A DNA stretch of 64,000 nt from BD1-7 clade bacterium (GCA_902705865.1 CACSIO010000001.1:323002-387001); one strand, 5' to 3'. Numbered from the stretch's first letter, positions 48,097 to 57,559 are shown. Made by a program: numbers and translations. Notes: generated from the sequence alone by a model not told the origin.

Positions 48097-48137
48097 TTAA
48101 CGAGACAAGCTCTAATCCCTGTGATTAAATATCGCGC

Positions 48138-48230
48138 ATGAAAACACGTAAGACACTCCGTAAGATCTTGGGGCTCAAGCCCGCTCAAACGCGTGCTGTA
48201 TCCGCGGTATATTCAAGGTTTAAGTTTTGA
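48138..48230 (+). CDS. Putative 30-residue basic leader peptide of ruvC
   Basis: ATG at 48138, starting MKTRKTLRKILGLKPAQTR and ending in Phe-Lys-Phe; about a quarter of the residues are Lys or Arg. Its TGA (48228-48230) overlaps the TTG start of ruvC (48227-48229). The TTG of ruvC has no strong Shine-Dalgarno of its own, so coupling is plausible. No recognisable homology; no clear ribosome-binding site for the peptide itself, hence the moderate confidence. Confidence 0.45.
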   Translation: MKTRKTLRKILGLKPAQTRAVSAVYSRFKF

Positions 48231-48757
48231 CGATCGTTCTGGGTGTTGATCCTGGTTCACGCAAAACCGGCTTTGGGGTTGTGCACTCCCATGCTGGCAA
48301 GCACACCTATATCGCTAGTGGGGTTATCCGTGTGGGTGACTACGTATTTGCTGAGCGTTTACGCCGCATATATGAGAGCCTACAAACCATTATTGAAGAA
48401 CACTGCCCACAAATAATGGTGGTTGAGCAGGTGTTTATGTCGAACAACGCCAATTCTGCACTGAAATTAGGGCAAGCTCGTGGGGCTGCGATTACCGCAG
48501 GTGCCATGGCTGATTTACGTGTCGAAGAATACTCGGCACGGCAAATTAAACAGGCGGTGGTTGGTACCGGTGCTGCCGATAAACATCAGGTTCAACATAT
48601 GGTTAAACATATTTTGAAACTGTCGAAAACACCCCAAGAAGACGCAGCTGACGCTTTAGCTGCAGCGCTTTGTCATATTCATACCGAACGGAGCTTGATC
48701 AAGCAGGCGCGTTCGCTGACTCCCGCACAAATTCAACTAAAAAGGTATCAATCGTGA
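48227..48757 (+). CDS. ruvC: Holliday junction resolvase RuvC
   Basis: Endonuclease that cuts Holliday junctions symmetrically, working with RuvAB. 176 residues. Catalytic acidic residues are seen: Asp8 in [15 protein letters not shown], Glu in MVVEQVFMS (about 67) and the C-terminal Asp pair in [12 protein letters not shown] (about 140). The start is TTG at 48227, the only codon that gives the family N-terminus. The stop overlaps the ruvA GTG (GTGA). yebC, usually just upstream, is absent. Confidence 0.95.
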   Translation: MTIVLGVDPGSRKTGFGVVHSHAGKHTYIASGVIRVGDYVFAERLRRIYESLQTIIEEHCPQIMVVEQVFMSNNANSALKLGQARGAAITAGAMADLRVEEYSARQIKQAVVGTGAADKHQVQHMVKHILKLSKTPQEDAADALAAALCHIHTERSLIKQARSLTPAQIQLKRYQS

Positions 48758-49356
48758 TCGGTTGGCTGAAAGGCGAATTACTCGAAAAACACGCCCCAGA
48801 ACTACTTATTAATGTTAACGGTGTTGGTTATGAAGTCTTAGCACCGATGACCACGTTTTTTGCATTGCCCGATGCTGGCATGGTCGAATTACATACCCAC
48901 TTTGTGGTTCGTGAAGACGCACAGCAACTTTATGGGTTTGCGAGCAAAGACGAGCGCCGTCTATTTCGCACCCTAATCAAGGTGAATGGTGTTGGCCCTA
49001 AATTGGCTTTGGCAATTCTATCGTCGATGGACGCCCCTGGTTTTGTTGCCTGTGTGCAGCACGATGACGTGCAGGCATTGGTAAAAATACCCGGTGTTGG
49101 TAAGAAAACCGCAGAACGCTTGTTGGTTGAAATGCGCGATCGGTTGAAAGACTGGTTTATGGAGGGTGATGCGACGTTGGCACCGACAGCGTCTGTTGCA
49201 CCGGCGCAAAACATGGCGATTACCGAGGCTGAGAGTGCTCTGGTGGCATTGGGATACAAGCCGCAGGATGCAACCAAAATGGTGATGGCGGTGGCTGGCG
49301 ATGATAGTGACCGTGCAGAAGACCTGATTAAAGCCGCGCTAAAACGGATGAAGTGA
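48754..49356 (+). CDS. ruvA: Holliday junction helicase subunit RuvA
   Basis: Tetramer that binds the four-way junction and loads RuvB. 200 residues: domain I OB fold ([20 protein letters not shown]), domain II with two helix-hairpin-helix motifs ([14 protein letters not shown] at about 72 and [15 protein letters not shown] at about 107), a flexible linker and domain III ([20 protein letters not shown]) that contacts RuvB. The start is the GTG at 48754 overlapping the ruvC stop; longer frames read into ruvC and are rejected. Confidence 0.96.
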   Translation: MIGWLKGELLEKHAPELLINVNGVGYEVLAPMTTFFALPDAGMVELHTHFVVREDAQQLYGFASKDERRLFRTLIKVNGVGPKLALAILSSMDAPGFVACVQHDDVQALVKIPGVGKKTAERLLVEMRDRLKDWFMEGDATLAPTASVAPAQNMAITEAESALVALGYKPQDATKMVMAVAGDDSDRAEDLIKAALKRMK

Positions 49357-49357
49357 G

Positions 49358-50404
49358 ATGATTGAAAACGATCGTATCGTTTCAACAACAGTCGCATCAG
49401 ATGATATGCAGGATCGTGCTGTAAGGCCGAAAAGCCTTGCTGATTATCGCGGCCAGCCGGTTGTGAAAGAGCAGATGGAAATCTTCATTACTGCCGCTAA
49501 TAACCGTAAAGAAACACTGGATCATACCCTTATTTTTGGCCCCCCGGGGTTAGGGAAAACCACGCTGGCCAACATTATAGCGACTGAAATGGGCGCGAAT
49601 TTAACCACGACCTCTGGGCCTGTGTTAGAAAAGGCCGGTGATCTCGCTGCGATCATGACGAATCTAGAACCAGGCGATGTTTTGTTCATTGATGAAATTC
49701 ACCGTTTGAGTCCAAATGTTGAAGAAGTGCTTTATCCCGCCATGGAAGATTTTCAGCTGGATATTATGATCGGCGAAGGGCCGGCAGCTCGGTCAATCAA
49801 GCTGGATCTCCCACCATTTACACTCGTTGGTGCAACCACTCGCGCGGGTTTGCTAACATCGCCATTGAGGGATCGTTTTGGTATCGTTCAGCGCTTGGAG
49901 TTCTATTCTGTTCGTGACCTTGCGGCTATTGTTGCCCGCGCGGCGAGTATTTTATTCATAGCGATGGATGACGACGGTGCTATAGAAATCGCACGGCGTT
50001 CTCGAGGTACACCGCGCATTGCCAACCGGTTGTTGCGTCGTGTACGCGACTACGCGGAAGTCAAAGCCGATGGGCGTATAACGGGGGATGTCGCGCAGCG
50101 TGCCTTGAATATGTTGAATGTGGACGACCATGGCTTTGATCATATGGATCGACGCCTGTTGATGACCATGATAGAGAAATTTGATGGCGGGCCTGTTGGC
50201 GTCGATAGCCTCGCCGCAGCAATCAGTGAAGAGCGAGGCACCATCGAAGATGTGTTGGAGCCTTACCTGATTCAGCAGGGTTATATGATGCGGACGCCTC
50301 GAGGGCGTGTTGTCACTCGATTGGCCTACCAGCATTTTGGACTTGAGCGTCCAACATCACAAACTGATCTGGAGTTGTTTGACCGTGGTTTCGACCCCGA
50401 ATAA
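49358..50404 (+). CDS. ruvB: Holliday junction branch-migration ATPase RuvB
   Basis: AAA+ motor that drives branch migration. 348 residues: Walker [11 protein letters not shown] (about 64-73), Walker [10 protein letters not shown] (about 108-116), sensor 1 LVGATTRAG, arginine finger in [11 protein letters not shown], and a C-terminal winged helix. The ATG at 49358 is one base after the ruvA stop. The last 20 bases overlap the GTG start of ybgC. Confidence 0.97.
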   Translation: MIENDRIVSTTVASDDMQDRAVRPKSLADYRGQPVVKEQMEIFITAANNRKETLDHTLIFGPPGLGKTTLANIIATEMGANLTTTSGPVLEKAGDLAAIMTNLEPGDVLFIDEIHRLSPNVEEVLYPAMEDFQLDIMIGEGPAARSIKLDLPPFTLVGATTRAGLLTSPLRDRFGIVQRLEFYSVRDLAAIVARAASILFIAMDDDGAIEIARRSRGTPRIANRLLRRVRDYAEVKADGRITGDVAQRALNMLNVDDHGFDHMDRRLLMTMIEKFDGGPVGVDSLAAAISEERGTIEDVLEPYLIQQGYMMRTPRGRVVTRLAYQHFGLERPTSQTDLELFDRGFDPE

Positions 50405-50846
50405 AACACAACCGCTGGCCGAGTTTTTTTGGCGGGTTCGTGCGTATATTGAAGACACCGATGCAGGTGGTATTGTCTATCACGGCAATTATTTAAATTA
50501 CATGGAGCGGGCGCGTACAGAATCGTTACGTGCACTCGGCTTTGATAAAACGTATGTTACGGGCGCTGAAATTTTGCTGGTCGTGCATTCGTTGGCGATC
50601 GATTATAAGCAGCCTGCCGTGCTTGATGATGAGTTGTTGGTTGAGGCGCATGTTATGGGCCTAAAACGGACTTCCATCACCTTTCGACAGAATATTTTGC
50701 GCGGCACTGAATTATTGACCGAAGCGACCGTCAAAATCGCCTGTATCAATAAAAACACAATGCGCCCGGTCGCCATGCCGGATGAACTATCTGCTGCTTT
50801 GCGACGTTGGATCGATGTGGGTGAACTTGCCGGCGTTGCCATGTGA
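50385..50846 (+). CDS. ybgC: Acyl-CoA thioesterase YbgC
   Basis: Hot-dog fold thioesterase of the Tol-Pal cluster, acting on short acyl-CoA or acyl-ACP near the membrane. 153 residues. The catalytic Asp lies in [27 protein letters not shown] (Asp26 by my count; E. coli Asp18). The start is a GTG at 50385 inside ruvB; a frame starting at 50307 would extend far into ruvB and is rejected. It precedes tolQ by 145 bases. Confidence 0.93.
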   Translation: MVSTPNKTQPLAEFFWRVRAYIEDTDAGGIVYHGNYLNYMERARTESLRALGFDKTYVTGAEILLVVHSLAIDYKQPAVLDDELLVEAHVMGLKRTSITFRQNILRGTELLTEATVKIACINKNTMRPVAMPDELSAALRRWIDVGELAGVAM

Positions 50847-50991
50847 GTATCGTTGTTGCTGTCGTTACGTATTGGTGTAAGACCGTTTGAGACGGTTAAC
50901 AGCCCGAGTAAGCGGCACTGTAAAGACGTCGACGGTTTTGGACGTCAAACAAGACTGAATAAAAAACTTAATAAAATAAGGAGCCCAGTCG

Positions 50992-51672
50992 GTGGAAGAA
51001 TCTCTGTCGTTTTGGAGTTTGATCAGTAACGCGGGTATTGTCGTGCAGGCGGTAATGCTGATTCTTTTTTCAGCATCGATGGCGTCGTGGGCAATGATTG
51101 TTCAACGAGTACGCTACTTTTCAGCCGCAAATAAAGCAGCTAATGCATTTGAAGACGAGTTTTGGTCGGGTGTTGATCTGGCTCAGCTCTACCGAACCCC
51201 GACGGACGAGGAAAATCGAAGTGGCATGGAAGTGATTTTTCGTGCCGGTTTTCAAGAATATACACGCCTTAAGCAACAATCGAGTGCGGATCCAGATGCT
51301 GTAATGGAAGGGTGTCAGCGAGCCATGCGTGTTGCGCTCTCGAAAGAAGAAGAGCGTTTGGATGAGCATCTTCCGTTTCTAGCCTCTGTTGGCTCTACAA
51401 GCCCGTATGTTGGTTTGTTTGGTACGGTATGGGGCATCATGAACAGCTTTCGGAGCTTAGCAAACATGCAGCAGGCTACCATTGCGACGGTTGCACCGGG
51501 TATCTCGGAGGCCCTCGTTGCTACGGCTATCGGTTTATTTGCCGCCATACCTGCCGTTATGGCCTATAACCGTTTTGCGGCACGCTCGGATTCGATGTTG
51601 AAGCGCTATCAAACATTCTCTGATGAGTTTTCCAGCATTTTGCACCGCCAGGCTCACGCTAAGGGGCAATAA
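50992..51672 (+). CDS. tolQ: Tol-Pal proton channel subunit TolQ
   Basis: Forms with TolR the proton-motive-force motor of the Tol-Pal system, which constricts the outer membrane at division. 226 residues, three transmembrane helices (about 15-38, 135-158, 170-192). Conserved motifs: SPYVGLFGTVWGIMNSF and the helix-3 region ATVAPGISEALVATAIGLFAAIPAV. The start is GTG at 50992, preceded by AAGGAGCCC. tolR begins two bases after the stop. Confidence 0.96.
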   Translation: MEESLSFWSLISNAGIVVQAVMLILFSASMASWAMIVQRVRYFSAANKAANAFEDEFWSGVDLAQLYRTPTDEENRSGMEVIFRAGFQEYTRLKQQSSADPDAVMEGCQRAMRVALSKEEERLDEHLPFLASVGSTSPYVGLFGTVWGIMNSFRSLANMQQATIATVAPGISEALVATAIGLFAAIPAVMAYNRFAARSDSMLKRYQTFSDEFSSILHRQAHAKGQ

Positions 51673-51674
51673 CC

Positions 51675-52094
51675 ATGTCGAAAAAACATCGTCTGGCGTC
51701 AGACATTAACGTCGTCCCTTACATCGATGTCATGCTTGTGTTGTTGGTTATATTTATGGTGACCGCGCCACTGCTAACGCAGGGCGTAAAGGTTGAGCTT
51801 CCGCAGGCGAATAGCCAGCTGATTGACGGCAAGCCTGATGATGAGCCGCTGATCGTATCGATCAAAGCTGATGGCAGCTTGTATGTGAACCTGGGCGATG
51901 CCAAAGAAACGCAAAAGCCGCTGGCTGAAATCAAAGAAATGGTCAAGAAGGTCGTTGCATCCAAGCCAGCCACTCAGGTGTTGGTTTGGGGCGACCATCG
52001 TATCGAATACGGCAAAGTTGTTGCTTTGATGTCTCAGTTGCAAGGTATTGGCGTACAACAAGTTGGGTTAGTCACGGAGCCGGGTAACGGATGA
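51675..52094 (+). CDS. tolR: Tol-Pal motor subunit TolR
   Basis: 139 residues: one N-terminal transmembrane helix (about 13-37) carrying the proton-path Asp in INVVPYIDVMLVLLVIFMVTAPLL, and a periplasmic peptidoglycan-binding domain. ExbD/TolR family. ATG at 51675 with AAGGGG upstream; it overlaps tolA by four bases. Confidence 0.96.
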   Translation: MSKKHRLASDINVVPYIDVMLVLLVIFMVTAPLLTQGVKVELPQANSQLIDGKPDDEPLIVSIKADGSLYVNLGDAKETQKPLAEIKEMVKKVVASKPATQVLVWGDHRIEYGKVVALMSQLQGIGVQQVGLVTEPGNG

Positions 52095-52933
52095 TTCCCA
52101 AAAACCAACAGTGGCTAAAGGAATACCGACTACCGATCATTATTACGGTATTGCTGCACGGCATATTGTTAGTTTGGATGTCGGCGGATTTCGTGGGCGA
52201 GAGTTCATTGAAAACTCGGCAGCCCAAATCAATTCAAGCAACCTTGGTGCAGCGCAAAGAGGTTGCCAAGCCGGTGCCGAAAAAGCCGATCAAACCGAAA
52301 GTAGATAACACAGCGAAGAAAAAAGCTGCGGCGAGGCGCAAAGCGGAACGCGTTAAGGCCGAGAAAGCCCGTAAGGCGCGAATTGCTAAGAAAAAAGCCG
52401 ATGCCGCGGCCAAAGTGAAAAAGCAAAAGGCTGCCAAAGAGAAGGCCGCGAAGGTTAAGACAGCAAAGGCTAAGGCTGCTAAAGAAAAAGCGGCAAAAAT
52501 AGCAGCAGACAAAGCAGCGGCGCAGAAAGCGCTGGCAGACGCACAACAAAAGGCAGAGCAGCAGGCCCGTGAGCAGGATTTGCTCAATAGCATTGCCGAA
52601 GAGGAGAGCGCCATGCAAGGTGCTGAGGATGAAACCTTGGCAATGAGCTATATCGGCGTTATTGAACAAACGGTTCAACAGAATTGGAGTCGCCCCCCAA
52701 CAGCGCGTAACGGCATGGAAGTGCTGTTGGAAATACAGTTAGTACCCAACGGTGCTGTTGTGCAGGTGAATGTGTTGAAAAGCAGTGGTGACGCCGCGTT
52801 TGATCGTTCAGCCATTGTTGCGGTAAATAAATCGGAGCGTTTCCCCGAAATTGCTGATTTGCCGAATCGTGTATTTGAAAAGTACTACCGCAAGTTCAAC
52901 TTGCTCTTTAAACCGGAGGATTTACGCCTGTGA
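52091..52933 (+). CDS. tolA: Tol-Pal linker protein TolA
   Basis: Connects the TolQR motor with Pal and TolB at the outer membrane. 280 residues: one transmembrane helix (about 14-32, PIIITVLLHGILLVWMSADF), a long Ala/Lys/Glu helical domain II (about 60-170, almost pure AKKKA repeats), and the C-terminal domain III (about 185-280) with YIGVIEQTVQQNW and VLKSSGDAAFDRSAIVAV. The start overlaps tolR by four bases and the stop overlaps the tolB GTG by four, so coupling is tight. Confidence 0.96.
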   Translation: MIPKNQQWLKEYRLPIIITVLLHGILLVWMSADFVGESSLKTRQPKSIQATLVQRKEVAKPVPKKPIKPKVDNTAKKKAAARRKAERVKAEKARKARIAKKKADAAAKVKKQKAAKEKAAKVKTAKAKAAKEKAAKIAADKAAAQKALADAQQKAEQQAREQDLLNSIAEEESAMQGAEDETLAMSYIGVIEQTVQQNWSRPPTARNGMEVLLEIQLVPNGAVVQVNVLKSSGDAAFDRSAIVAVNKSERFPEIADLPNRVFEKYYRKFNLLFKPEDLRL

Positions 52934-54225
52934 GGATTTGGTTGTGGATACTGGTCGTTTTTGCGGCAAACACCGCACACGCCCAGCTGACGATTGAGAT
53001 TACCAAAGGGATTGATGACCCGACGCCGATAGCTATTAGCCCGTTTAGCTGGGAAGGCCAAGGTGTATTGTCAGAGAATATATCCGATATCGTCGAAACT
53101 GATTTAGGGCGAAGCGGCATGTTCGACCTGATGCCACGCGAAAACATGCTCAGCCGTCCGGATCGGCCGCAGAATGTGTTCTTCCGAGACTGGCGTGCAC
53201 TAGGGCGTGACTATTTATTGATTGGTCGCATCATTCCTGTGCCGAACGATGCCAATAAGATCAAAGTCACCTACCACCTTTATGACATTATTCGCCAAAA
53301 GGTGCTGCTGACAACAAATCTGACGGCCAGTAAAACAGCGTTGCGCAAGCTAGCACATCGTATTAGTGATCAAGTGTTTGAAAAGCTGACAAATATTCCT
53401 GGTGCGTTCTCGACACGTATGTTTTATATCACCAGCTCGTTGGATGCCGTAGAAGATCGTGTGTACCGGCTTTGGGTTGCCGATGCGGATGGTGAGCGTG
53501 CGCGTGTTGTGTTGGAATCTGATGAGCCGATTGTCTCACCTGCATGGTCGCCAGACGGTCGTCAGGTCGCTTATGTGTCATTCGAAAGCGGTAAACCGGC
53601 CATTTATCGTCAGGTGTTAGCGAGTGGGGAACGAGAAAAGCTAACTGACTTCAAAGGCTTGAACAGTTCGCCGGCGTGGTCGCCAGATGGCAGAAAACTT
53701 GCATTTGTGCTATCTAAAGACGGGAGCCCAGATATTTATGTGATGGATTTGGCGACCAAAAATGTGCGCAAAATCGGGTCGCATCGATTCGCTATTGATA
53801 CCGAGCCTCAGTGGATGCCGGATGGCCAGTCGATTATTTTTACCTCTAACCGAGGTGGTCAGCCGCAAATATATCAGGTGGATTTGACCAGTAGTTCGGT
53901 GAAGAGGTTGACCTTTGATGGCACCTATAACGCGCGAGCGAGACCAATGCCTGACGGTAGCGGTATTATTTTGGTGCATAGGAATCATGGCCAGTTTCAC
54001 ATCGCCAGAATGGATTTGGATCGCAGCAAAATATATGTGTTAACTGACACTTATTTAGACGAGTCGCCCAGTATCGCGGCTAATGGAAGTATGGTAATGT
54101 ACGCCACCAAACGTAATGATCGCGGTATCTTGGCTGCAGTATCCATCGATGGACGGATTAAATTCCTTCTGCCATCGGCAGACGGAGATGTACGTGAACC
54201 GGCGTGGTCGCCTTTTTTAAACTAA
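52930..54225 (+). CDS. tolB: Tol-Pal periplasmic protein TolB
   Basis: Periplasmic beta-propeller that binds Pal and TolA. 431 residues: signal peptide to about residue 19 (AANTAHA-QLTIEITKG), an N-terminal alpha/beta domain with GIDDPTPIAISPF, and six WD-like blades of the form SPAWSPDGRQVAYVSFESG and SPAWSPDGRKLAFVLSKDG (residues about 200-430). The start is a GTG overlapping tolA. The family start and cleavage site fit. Confidence 0.96.
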   Translation: MRIWLWILVVFAANTAHAQLTIEITKGIDDPTPIAISPFSWEGQGVLSENISDIVETDLGRSGMFDLMPRENMLSRPDRPQNVFFRDWRALGRDYLLIGRIIPVPNDANKIKVTYHLYDIIRQKVLLTTNLTASKTALRKLAHRISDQVFEKLTNIPGAFSTRMFYITSSLDAVEDRVYRLWVADADGERARVVLESDEPIVSPAWSPDGRQVAYVSFESGKPAIYRQVLASGEREKLTDFKGLNSSPAWSPDGRKLAFVLSKDGSPDIYVMDLATKNVRKIGSHRFAIDTEPQWMPDGQSIIFTSNRGGQPQIYQVDLTSSSVKRLTFDGTYNARARPMPDGSGIILVHRNHGQFHIARMDLDRSKIYVLTDTYLDESPSIAANGSMVMYATKRNDRGILAAVSIDGRIKFLLPSADGDVREPAWSPFLN

Positions 54226-54260
54226 AACTCTGAGAAATCGTTAGAAAGGTAGGAACTCAA

Positions 54261-54791
54261 ATGGAAAGCAAAAACAAACTTAAACTGTTAGGTTTAGTGG
54301 CGGCTTCACTGCTGGTTGTTGCGTGTGGAAGCAATGAGCCTAAAGACCAAGAGCAAGCGGGTAATACTCCAGCTTCGTCGACTGAGTCTTCAAACGCAGG
54401 TGCATCAACAACAGCATTGGGTGGTGAAACAAACATCACTGAATCCACTGTTGAAGAAGCTCCGATCGCTGCACCAAGTGTTTTCTACTTTGGTTTTGAT
54501 AAGTCTGCGTTGTCACAAGACACTCGCGAAGGTCTGGACCAGTTGGCTATAGAATTAAAAGGCACCCAGGGCAAAGTACGTATCGAAGGTAACACTGACG
54601 AGCGTGGCACACGTGAATACAACCTGGCATTAGGTGAGCGTCGTGCTCAATCTGTTGCTAACTACCTGGCTGTTCAAGGTGTTGATCCAGCACGTTTTGA
54701 TATCATCAGCTACGGCGAAGAAAAACCTGCTGTATACGGAAGCAACGAAGCTGCATGGGCGAAAAACCGTCGTGTAGAAGTTGTTCGCTAA
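54261..54791 (+). CDS. pal: Peptidoglycan-associated lipoprotein Pal
   Basis: Outer-membrane lipoprotein that grips peptidoglycan and is moved by TolAB. 176 residues: lipobox VVAC with lipidated Cys22, a Ser/Thr-rich spacer (about 23-75) and an OmpA-type domain (about 78-176) with VFYFGFDKSALS, the diaminopimelate-binding GNTDERGTREYNLALGERRA, and NRRVEVV at the end. AGGTAGGAA precedes the ATG. It is followed by a terminator that lies inside the next gene. Confidence 0.97.
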   Translation: MESKNKLKLLGLVAASLLVVACGSNEPKDQEQAGNTPASSTESSNAGASTTALGGETNITESTVEEAPIAAPSVFYFGFDKSALSQDTREGLDQLAIELKGTQGKVRIEGNTDERGTREYNLALGERRAQSVANYLAVQGVDPARFDIISYGEEKPAVYGSNEAAWAKNRRVEVVR

Positions 54792-54825
54792 ATACAGATC
54801 AAAGCGCTGTTTTTGAATCAAGCCT

Positions 54826-55704
54826 ATGCATGTTAAGCCCTTAAGAATGGCACGACTGGCAAGAGCTATCGGAGCAAGTTTTTTACTTGCTCCGTTTTTT
54901 ATGGCTCATGCTCAAGTACCTGTTGTTGAATCGAGCGCTTCTGCCGCAAGTGAAAATACTGGCGTTGCTCAAGCCTCATCGTCTAGCGATGTGCGTTCAA
55001 CAGCGAACCGTGTTAATGCGCAACTCTTCAGTCAGCTGCAGCTTCTGCAGGAAGAGGTCATGCGTATGCAAGGCATGATAGAAACCCAGCAACATCAAAT
55101 TGAGCAGCTGAAAAAGCAGCACTTGGATGATTTTGTTGGCCTTGATAAGCGGCTCACGGAATTAAGTCAGGCTCGCTCTAATGTTGTGGCACCTTCTATA
55201 GCAACTGCAGGCGCTGTTGCTGCAGGGGCTGTGTCATCAACAAACGCTGCAAATTCATCCTCAGGTACTACTGCCGCTTCAGCGGTTAGTTCGACTACTG
55301 ATGGATCTGCTGCCGAGAAAAATCAAGACAGGGCCGCTTACCGTCATGCCTATGATCTGATTAAGCAGAAGAAGTTTGGTGATGCTAAAGCGGCATTTGA
55401 AAGCTTCATTACCAACTACCCAGACAGTATTTACGCTGGCAACGCGCTTTATTGGCTCGGCGAATTGTATATTCTAGATGCAAATTACCCCGCAGCTCAA
55501 AAATCTTTTCAAACCATCATCAGCAAGTATCCGACACACGCCAAAGTGGCAGAAGCCCACTACAAACTTGGCAAGGTCTATTTTGATCAAGGCAAGAAAG
55601 ATGATGCGAAACAAGAAATGGAATTCGTAATAACGAATTTTCAGGGTAAGGCCGATCATGTTGTATCGCTGGCCAAATCTTTTGTTGAGAAGCATTTTCC
55701 CTAA
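54826..55704 (+). CDS. cpoB: Cell-division coordinator CpoB (YbgF)
   Basis: Periplasmic protein that links the Tol machine to PBP1B. 292 residues: signal peptide (about 1-29, ending MAHA-QVPVVE), an N-terminal coiled coil for trimerisation (about 62-105, with LQEEVMRMQGMIETQQHQIEQ-like heptads), an Ala/Ser/Thr-rich linker (about 115-165) and three TPR repeats (about 168-290). Start at 54826 or the ATG at 54847. The signal-peptide codons contain a perfect intrinsic terminator (54871-54900), so read-through or translation is needed to make full-length message. Confidence 0.93.
   Translation: MHVKPLRMARLARAIGASFLLAPFFMAHAQVPVVESSASAASENTGVAQASSSSDVRSTANRVNAQLFSQLQLLQEEVMRMQGMIETQQHQIEQLKKQHLDDFVGLDKRLTELSQARSNVVAPSIATAGAVAAGAVSSTNAANSSSGTTAASAVSSTTDGSAAEKNQDRAAYRHAYDLIKQKKFGDAKAAFESFITNYPDSIYAGNALYWLGELYILDANYPAAQKSFQTIISKYPTHAKVAEAHYKLGKVYFDQGKKDDAKQEMEFVITNFQGKADHVVSLAKSFVEKHFP
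54871..54900 (+). terminator. Intrinsic terminator inside the cpoB signal-peptide codons
   Basis: GGAGCAAGT - TTTTT - ACTTGCTCC - G - TTTTTT. A perfect nine-pair stem with a six-T tract, 80 bases after the pal stop and 45 bases into cpoB. It encodes part of the hydrophobic core of the CpoB signal peptide. Confidence 0.88.
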
Positions 55705-55939
55705 TCTGATAACGATCTACCGATTCCAATGACGTATGTTTCGTGCTGAGTCGTAACTGTGCGTGTACGGGTTGTGTGGAATTGCCGTAGTTGATCGTAT
55801 CTCTGGCCCCTCGATTATCTGTTTGTGGGTAGAATGAACCGTTGGATTGGATGCCCTTCTTACATTACTTCGATTACTGTTTTCAACATTGTGGGCAAAG
55901 TAAACTGTGGCCCCGGCTGGCTAGATGCGGAGCAACCCT

Positions 55940-56590
55940 ATGAGTGATCAAACATTACGTATCACGGAGATTTTCCATTCACTGCAAGGTGAGGCCAATA
56001 CCAGTGGTCGTGCCACGGTATTCGTGCGCCTGACTGGGTGCCCTTTACGTTGCGGTTATTGTGATACGGAATATGCGTTTCACGGAGGTATTGTCACAGA
56101 GATGGATGCCATTCTTGCATCTATTCGCGCATTCGGTGCTGAATATGTCTGTGTTACTGGTGGTGAGCCTCTGGCGCAGCCCAACTGCAAAAATCTCCTG
56201 ACATTATTGTGTGATGCTGGTTTTAACGTCAGCCTGGAAACCAGCGGTGCATTGTCTACTGAAGGTGTCGATCCGCGGGTATCGGTGGTTTTGGATTTGA
56301 AAACGCCAGGCTCTGGCGAAAGTCATCGGAATCTCTACGATAATATCCCGCGACTGCAAAAGCATGATCAAGTTAAATTCGTGATCTGTGATCGTGAGGA
56401 CTATCAATGGGCGAGTTTTAAATGTGATGAACTCGGCCTGTTTGAGCATGTTGACGATGTTTGGTTCTCGCCAGTTCATGGGCCGAAAATGGCCGCTCAA
56501 TTGGCTGATTGGATGGTTGAGGATGGATCTCAGGCACGATTCCAAATGCAGTTGCACAAAATCCTTTGGGCTGATGAACCCGGACGGTAA
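55940..56590 (+). CDS. queE: 7-carboxy-7-deazaguanine synthase
   Basis: Radical SAM enzyme that forms 7-carboxy-7-deazaguanine in queuosine synthesis. 216 residues. The cluster motif is CX3CX2C in LTGCPLRCGYCDTEYAF (about 32-48); the family opening ITEIFHSLQGEAN gives the substrate-binding part. I chose the ATG at 55940 (MSDQTLRI) over one five codons upstream; the two are hard to separate. queC follows 70 bases later, so the two steps of preQ0 formation are adjacent. Confidence 0.95.
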   Translation: MSDQTLRITEIFHSLQGEANTSGRATVFVRLTGCPLRCGYCDTEYAFHGGIVTEMDAILASIRAFGAEYVCVTGGEPLAQPNCKNLLTLLCDAGFNVSLETSGALSTEGVDPRVSVVLDLKTPGSGESHRNLYDNIPRLQKHDQVKFVICDREDYQWASFKCDELGLFEHVDDVWFSPVHGPKMAAQLADWMVEDGSQARFQMQLHKILWADEPGR

Positions 56591-56660
56591 AGTATTGCGG
56601 ACTTTTTTGTCCCATTTCATCTCCTATTTTTAATGACTGATTAATTTGAAAGAGTTTTTT

Positions 56661-57347
56661 ATGGCAGCAAAACGTGCGGTTGTCTTGTCGTCCGGCGGGC
56701 TTGATTCGACAACAGTTCTGGCAATTGCTCGATCGCAAGGGTTCGAATGTTTTACCTTGAGTTTTGATTACGGGCAGCGGCACCGGGCAGAATTGGATGC
56801 GTCAAACCGAGTTTCTGATGCGATTGGTGCTTCGGAGCATCGCATTGTGCGTTTGGATCTCAGTGCATTTGGTGGGTCTGCATTAACGGATATGTCGATT
56901 GACGTTCCCGAAGACGACGAGAGTGGCGGTATACCCGTGACCTATGTGCCTGCGCGTAATACGGTCTTTTTGTCTTATGCGATGGCGTGGGCCGAAGTAT
57001 TGGGTGCCAACGATATCTTTATCGGCGTCAATGCCGTGGATTACTCGGGCTACCCGGATTGCCGCCCAGAGTTTATCTCGGCGTTTGAAGGAATGGCCAA
57101 CTTGGCGACGAAGTCTGCTGTTGAAGGCCAGAAAATGTCGATACAGGCTCCGTTGATCGATTTGACCAAGGCAGAAATCATTCGTATTGGTGCGAAATTA
57201 GGTGTGGACTACGGATTGACGGTGTCTTGTTATCAGGCCGATGAGCAGGGTCGTGCGTGTGGACGTTGTGATAGTTGTCGATTTCGACGTCAAGGATTTG
57301 ATGAAGCAGGAGTTGCTGATCCGACGCCGTATTTCGCTGAACGCTAA
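56661..57347 (+). CDS. queC: 7-cyano-7-deazaguanine synthase
   Basis: ATP-dependent enzyme that converts carboxydeazaguanine to preQ0 with ammonia. 228 residues. PP-loop [15 protein letters not shown] at the N-terminus (about 7-21), [18 protein letters not shown] and the C-terminal zinc site in [20 protein letters not shown] (four Cys). The ATG at 56661 has GAAAGAG upstream; the TTG five codons earlier is less likely. Confidence 0.96.
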   Translation: MAAKRAVVLSSGGLDSTTVLAIARSQGFECFTLSFDYGQRHRAELDASNRVSDAIGASEHRIVRLDLSAFGGSALTDMSIDVPEDDESGGIPVTYVPARNTVFLSYAMAWAEVLGANDIFIGVNAVDYSGYPDCRPEFISAFEGMANLATKSAVEGQKMSIQAPLIDLTKAEIIRIGAKLGVDYGLTVSCYQADEQGRACGRCDSCRFRRQGFDEAGVADPTPYFAER

Positions 57348-57441
57348 ATGAATCGTAGGTCGCTGAATAGGCAGCGATTTCGCGTGTGATATCAACAAAT
57401 TCACCGATGATATTCTTTCGTCATAAAGTTGAAAAAAAGGC

Positions 57442-57469
57442 TTGCGAAATTAATAGGGATCATTAATAT
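57442..57469 (+). promoter_or_regulatory. Promoter of tRNA-Lys
   Basis: TTGCGA at 57442-57447, a 16-base spacer and TAATAT at 57464-57469; the expected start is about seven bases before the tRNA. Confidence 0.6.
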
Positions 57470-57483
57470 ACGCACCTCCTTTG

Positions 57484-57559
57484 GGGCCGTTAGCTCAGTT
57501 GGTAGAGCAGTTGGCTTTTAACCAATTGGTCGCTGGTTCGAATCCAGCACGGCCCACCA
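57484..57559 (+). tRNA. tRNA-Lys, anticodon TTT
   Basis: 76 bases with encoded CCA. Acceptor GGGCCGT pairs with ACGGCCC; D arm TAGCTCAGTTGGTAGAGCA; anticodon loop CTTTTAA with TTT; T arm GCTGGTTCGAATCCAGC. Close to E. coli tRNA-Lys. Its position after queC matches Pseudomonas. Confidence 0.98.

Noticed and set aside
47997-48188. 63-codon minus-strand open frame upstream of ruvC
   Set aside because: Overlaps the aspS terminator and the LexA promoter in antisense; no ribosome site.
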